DNA from: Bacillota bacterium
GTDB lineage: Bacteria; Bacillota_A; Clostridia; Clostridiales; Clostridiaceae
Assembly (NCBI GenBank): GCA_021837545.1
Contig: JAKBFR010000127.1
Location: 1 to 6,390, forward strand
Reading direction: 5' to 3'
DNA: 6,390 bases
The notes under the pieces: model-generated
What the model was told of the DNA's origin: nothing
Databases searched by the model: none
Seen by the model: only the letters and a program-made list of their open reading frames with translations
Made by a program: the position numbers and the translations under genes
Part shown: piece by piece, positions 5,144 through 6,390 of the stretch
Layout: each line of letters starts with the position of its first letter
Numbering within the stretch: the stretch's first letter is position 1

Positions 5144-6139
5144 ATGAAGAAGGGATTTAGAATTAAATATTTAAGTTTTTTAATTGTATTTTTATTTATT
5201 TTTGTCTTATCTGGATGTGCTAGTAATATAGAAATTACTACTACCAATGTAACTAAAGAAAAACCACAAACAAGTAAGAACACAGAAAAAGTAGTTACTA
5301 AGGATAAAAATACTAATACAATCCAAAAGGAAAGTGAAAAAAACAATTCAGCTTTGAATGGTAATTTAAAAGTTCATTTTATAAATGTAGGACAAGCGGA
5401 TAGTATTTTAATAGAGCAAGGCTCAAAGTATATGCTTATTGATGCCGGAAACAATGGTGACGGAAAACTAGTTAAAAACTATTTACTTAATGAAGGGATA
5501 ACTAAATTAGATTATGTTATTGGAACTCATCCACATGAAGATCATATCGGAGGACTTGATTATGTAATTAATGATTTTAAAATAGGTAAAATATATTTGC
5601 CTAAAGTTACTTCTACTACAAAAACTTTTCAAGATGTAGTTACAGCAATGAAAAATAAGGGAATGAAAGCAACAGTACCAAAACCAGGAGAAACCTTCAA
5701 TTTAGGTTCTGCAAAATGTACAATTTTGGCACCAAATGGTAGTGGTTATGAAGATTTAAATAATTACTCTGTTGTAGTAAAATTAGAATTTGGTAGTAAT
5801 TCTTTCCTTTTTACAGGAGATGCGGAAGAAATATCAGAAAAAGAAATGCTTTCAAAGGGTTTTAATGTGAAAGCAGATTTGCTTAAGGTAGGTCATCATG
5901 GAAGTCGATCTTCTACTTCTGATGAATTTTTATCAAAAGTAAATCCAAAGTATGCAGTTATAAGCTGCGAGATAGGAAATGATTATGGTCATCCACATAA
6001 GGAAACCATGGATAAGTTAAAAAATAAAAACATACCAGTGTATAGAACAGATGAGCTGGGCACTATAATAGCCACTTCTGATGGGAAAACCATAACCTTT
6101 AATACAAAGCCAGGTAGTTATAAGGTAGGCACACGTTAA
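5144..6139 (+). CDS. Lipoprotein with ComEC/Rec2-type metallo-beta-lactamase (MBL) domain
   Basis: The 331-residue protein begins with a lipoprotein signal: basic N-terminus, hydrophobic core (about 9-22) and lipobox LSGC with Cys25, so it is probably anchored on the outer face of the membrane. A Thr/Lys/Asn-rich linker spans about 26-72. The MBL domain follows with FINVGQADS (79-87), LIDAGNNGDG, the metal-binding H129-x-H131-x-D133-H134 in THPHEDHIGG, FTGDAEE with D226, GHHGS with H251/H252, and GHPH with H283/H285. All expected metal ligands appear present. These motifs match the C-terminal hydrolase domain of the competence channel ComEC (COG2333-like), here free-standing without the channel domain. 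A hydrolase acting on phosphodiesters outside the cell, such as DNA, is a reasonable inference, but the substrate is unknown. AGGAGG (5133-5138) lies 5 nt before ATG. It has its own promoter and terminator, so it is likely monocistronic. Confidence 0.92.
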   Translation: MKKGFRIKYLSFLIVFLFIFVLSGCASNIEITTTNVTKEKPQTSKNTEKVVTKDKNTNTIQKESEKNNSALNGNLKVHFINVGQADSILIEQGSKYMLIDAGNNGDGKLVKNYLLNEGITKLDYVIGTHPHEDHIGGLDYVINDFKIGKIYLPKVTSTTKTFQDVVTAMKNKGMKATVPKPGETFNLGSAKCTILAPNGSGYEDLNNYSVVVKLEFGSNSFLFTGDAEEISEKEMLSKGFNVKADLLKVGHHGSRSSTSDEFLSKVNPKYAVISCEIGNDYGHPHKETMDKLKNKNIPVYRTDELGTIIATSDGKTITFNTKPGSYKVGTR

Positions 6140-6218
6140 TTATAAGAGGTTTGTTTGATTTAGATAAGAAGCTTATGCTGCTGAAAAGATAGAAGAGTTG
6201 ATAGGTATTTTTAATATT

Positions 6219-6264
6219 TTTTTAGAGTGTACTTTTTGTTTAAGTACACTCTAAAAATTTTTTT
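6219..6264 (+). terminator. Rho-independent terminator after the MBL lipoprotein gene
   Basis: A perfect 16-bp stem pairs 6219-6234 with 6242-6257 around a 7-nt loop (6235-6241), followed by T7 at 6258-6264. On the - strand no T tract follows, so it acts mainly for the + strand gene, although it lies between two convergent genes. Confidence 0.88.
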
Positions 6265-6287
6265 GAACCTAAATAGAGATCATAGTC

Positions 6288-6390
6288 TTACTTAGGGATT
6301 TCAAGGTCGTTTGGAATCTTAAGGCCTGCCATTTTCATTAAGTATAAGGCATTTCTAGTGGTAGATACACCGGGGCGTAGTTTATAATCA
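6288..6390 (-). CDS. MutS-family DNA mismatch repair-type ATPase, C-terminal end (partial)
   Basis: On the - strand the frame enters from the right edge and ends at TAA (6288-6290), giving the last 33 residues. They read DYKLRPGVSTTRNAL, then YLMKMAGLKIP and a short polar tail. The YKLRPGVSTTRNALxLMKxxG pattern is the conserved end of the MutS ATPase domain, where the segment after the Walker motifs packs at the dimer interface. The tail stops soon after this motif, so the protein lacks the long C-terminal extension (with helix-hairpin or Smr parts) of MutS1 and MutS2; it fits better with the shorter MutS-like proteins common in clostridia. The rest lies outside the window, so the subfamily is not certain. 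It is convergent with the MBL lipoprotein gene. Confidence 0.78.
   Translation of the reverse strand, partial: DYKLRPGVSTTRNALYLMKMAGLKIPNDLEIPK

Noticed and set aside
5116..5346. Minus-strand frame over the start of the MBL lipoprotein gene
   Set aside because: It is the antisense of the lipoprotein signal and Thr/Lys linker, with no start signals; the plus-strand gene is certain.

Overview
The window is AT-rich DNA that reads like the chromosome of a Clostridium-type Firmicute. The evidence is strong AGGAGG-type ribosome binding sites, A/T-ending codons, Gram-positive signal peptides and a lipobox, the split Wzz-like activator plus BY-kinase pair typical of Firmicutes, and compact hairpin-plus-T-tract terminators. 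Species cannot be fixed from the sequence alone.

Layout, left to right. (1) Positions 1-217 hold the 3' end of a UDP-glucose 4-epimerase gene (galE), closed by a clear terminator (263-303). (2) Positions 485-4630 form a probable three-gene operon on the + strand: a Wzz-type polysaccharide chain-length/kinase-activator membrane protein (485-1162); a very long 926-codon frame (1183-3963) that joins a cytoplasmic BY-kinase (CpsD/CapB/YwqD type) to a large secreted protein of repeated beta-sandwich-like modules; and a single-pass or secreted protein of unknown family (4001-4630). A terminator follows (4636-4673). (3) A back-to-back second hairpin (4683-4719) serves a 47-codon gene on the - strand (4748-4891) with its own good ribosome binding site; the product is a small hydrophobic, signal-peptide-like peptide. 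(4) A promoter (-10 at 5084-5089) precedes a monocistronic gene (5144-6139) for a lipoprotein with a ComEC/Rec2-type metallo-beta-lactamase domain, closed by a near-perfect terminator (6219-6264). (5) The right edge holds the 3' end of a MutS-family gene on the - strand (6288-6390).

The most striking item is the 1183-3963 frame. The kinase part would normally end near codon 240-249. At that point there is an ideal AGGAGG followed 7 nt later by GTG, and the codons from that GTG encode a textbook signal peptide and a secreted multi-module protein. No stop separates the two parts. Either this is a natural fusion that makes a receptor-like transmembrane BY-kinase, perhaps together with a shorter secreted form from the internal start, or two neighbouring genes have been joined by a recent stop loss or a sequence error. 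The kinase part also lacks several residues normal for active BY-kinases.

Working model (inference): the Wzz-like protein, the kinase/ectodomain protein and the 4001-4630 protein act together at the cell surface, probably in control or assembly of a surface polysaccharide. The epimerase upstream fits with sugar-nucleotide supply but lies in a separate transcription unit. No intergenic stretch exceeds about 300 bases; 218-484 and 4892-5143 are the longest and hold only the terminators, ribosome binding sites and promoter listed.
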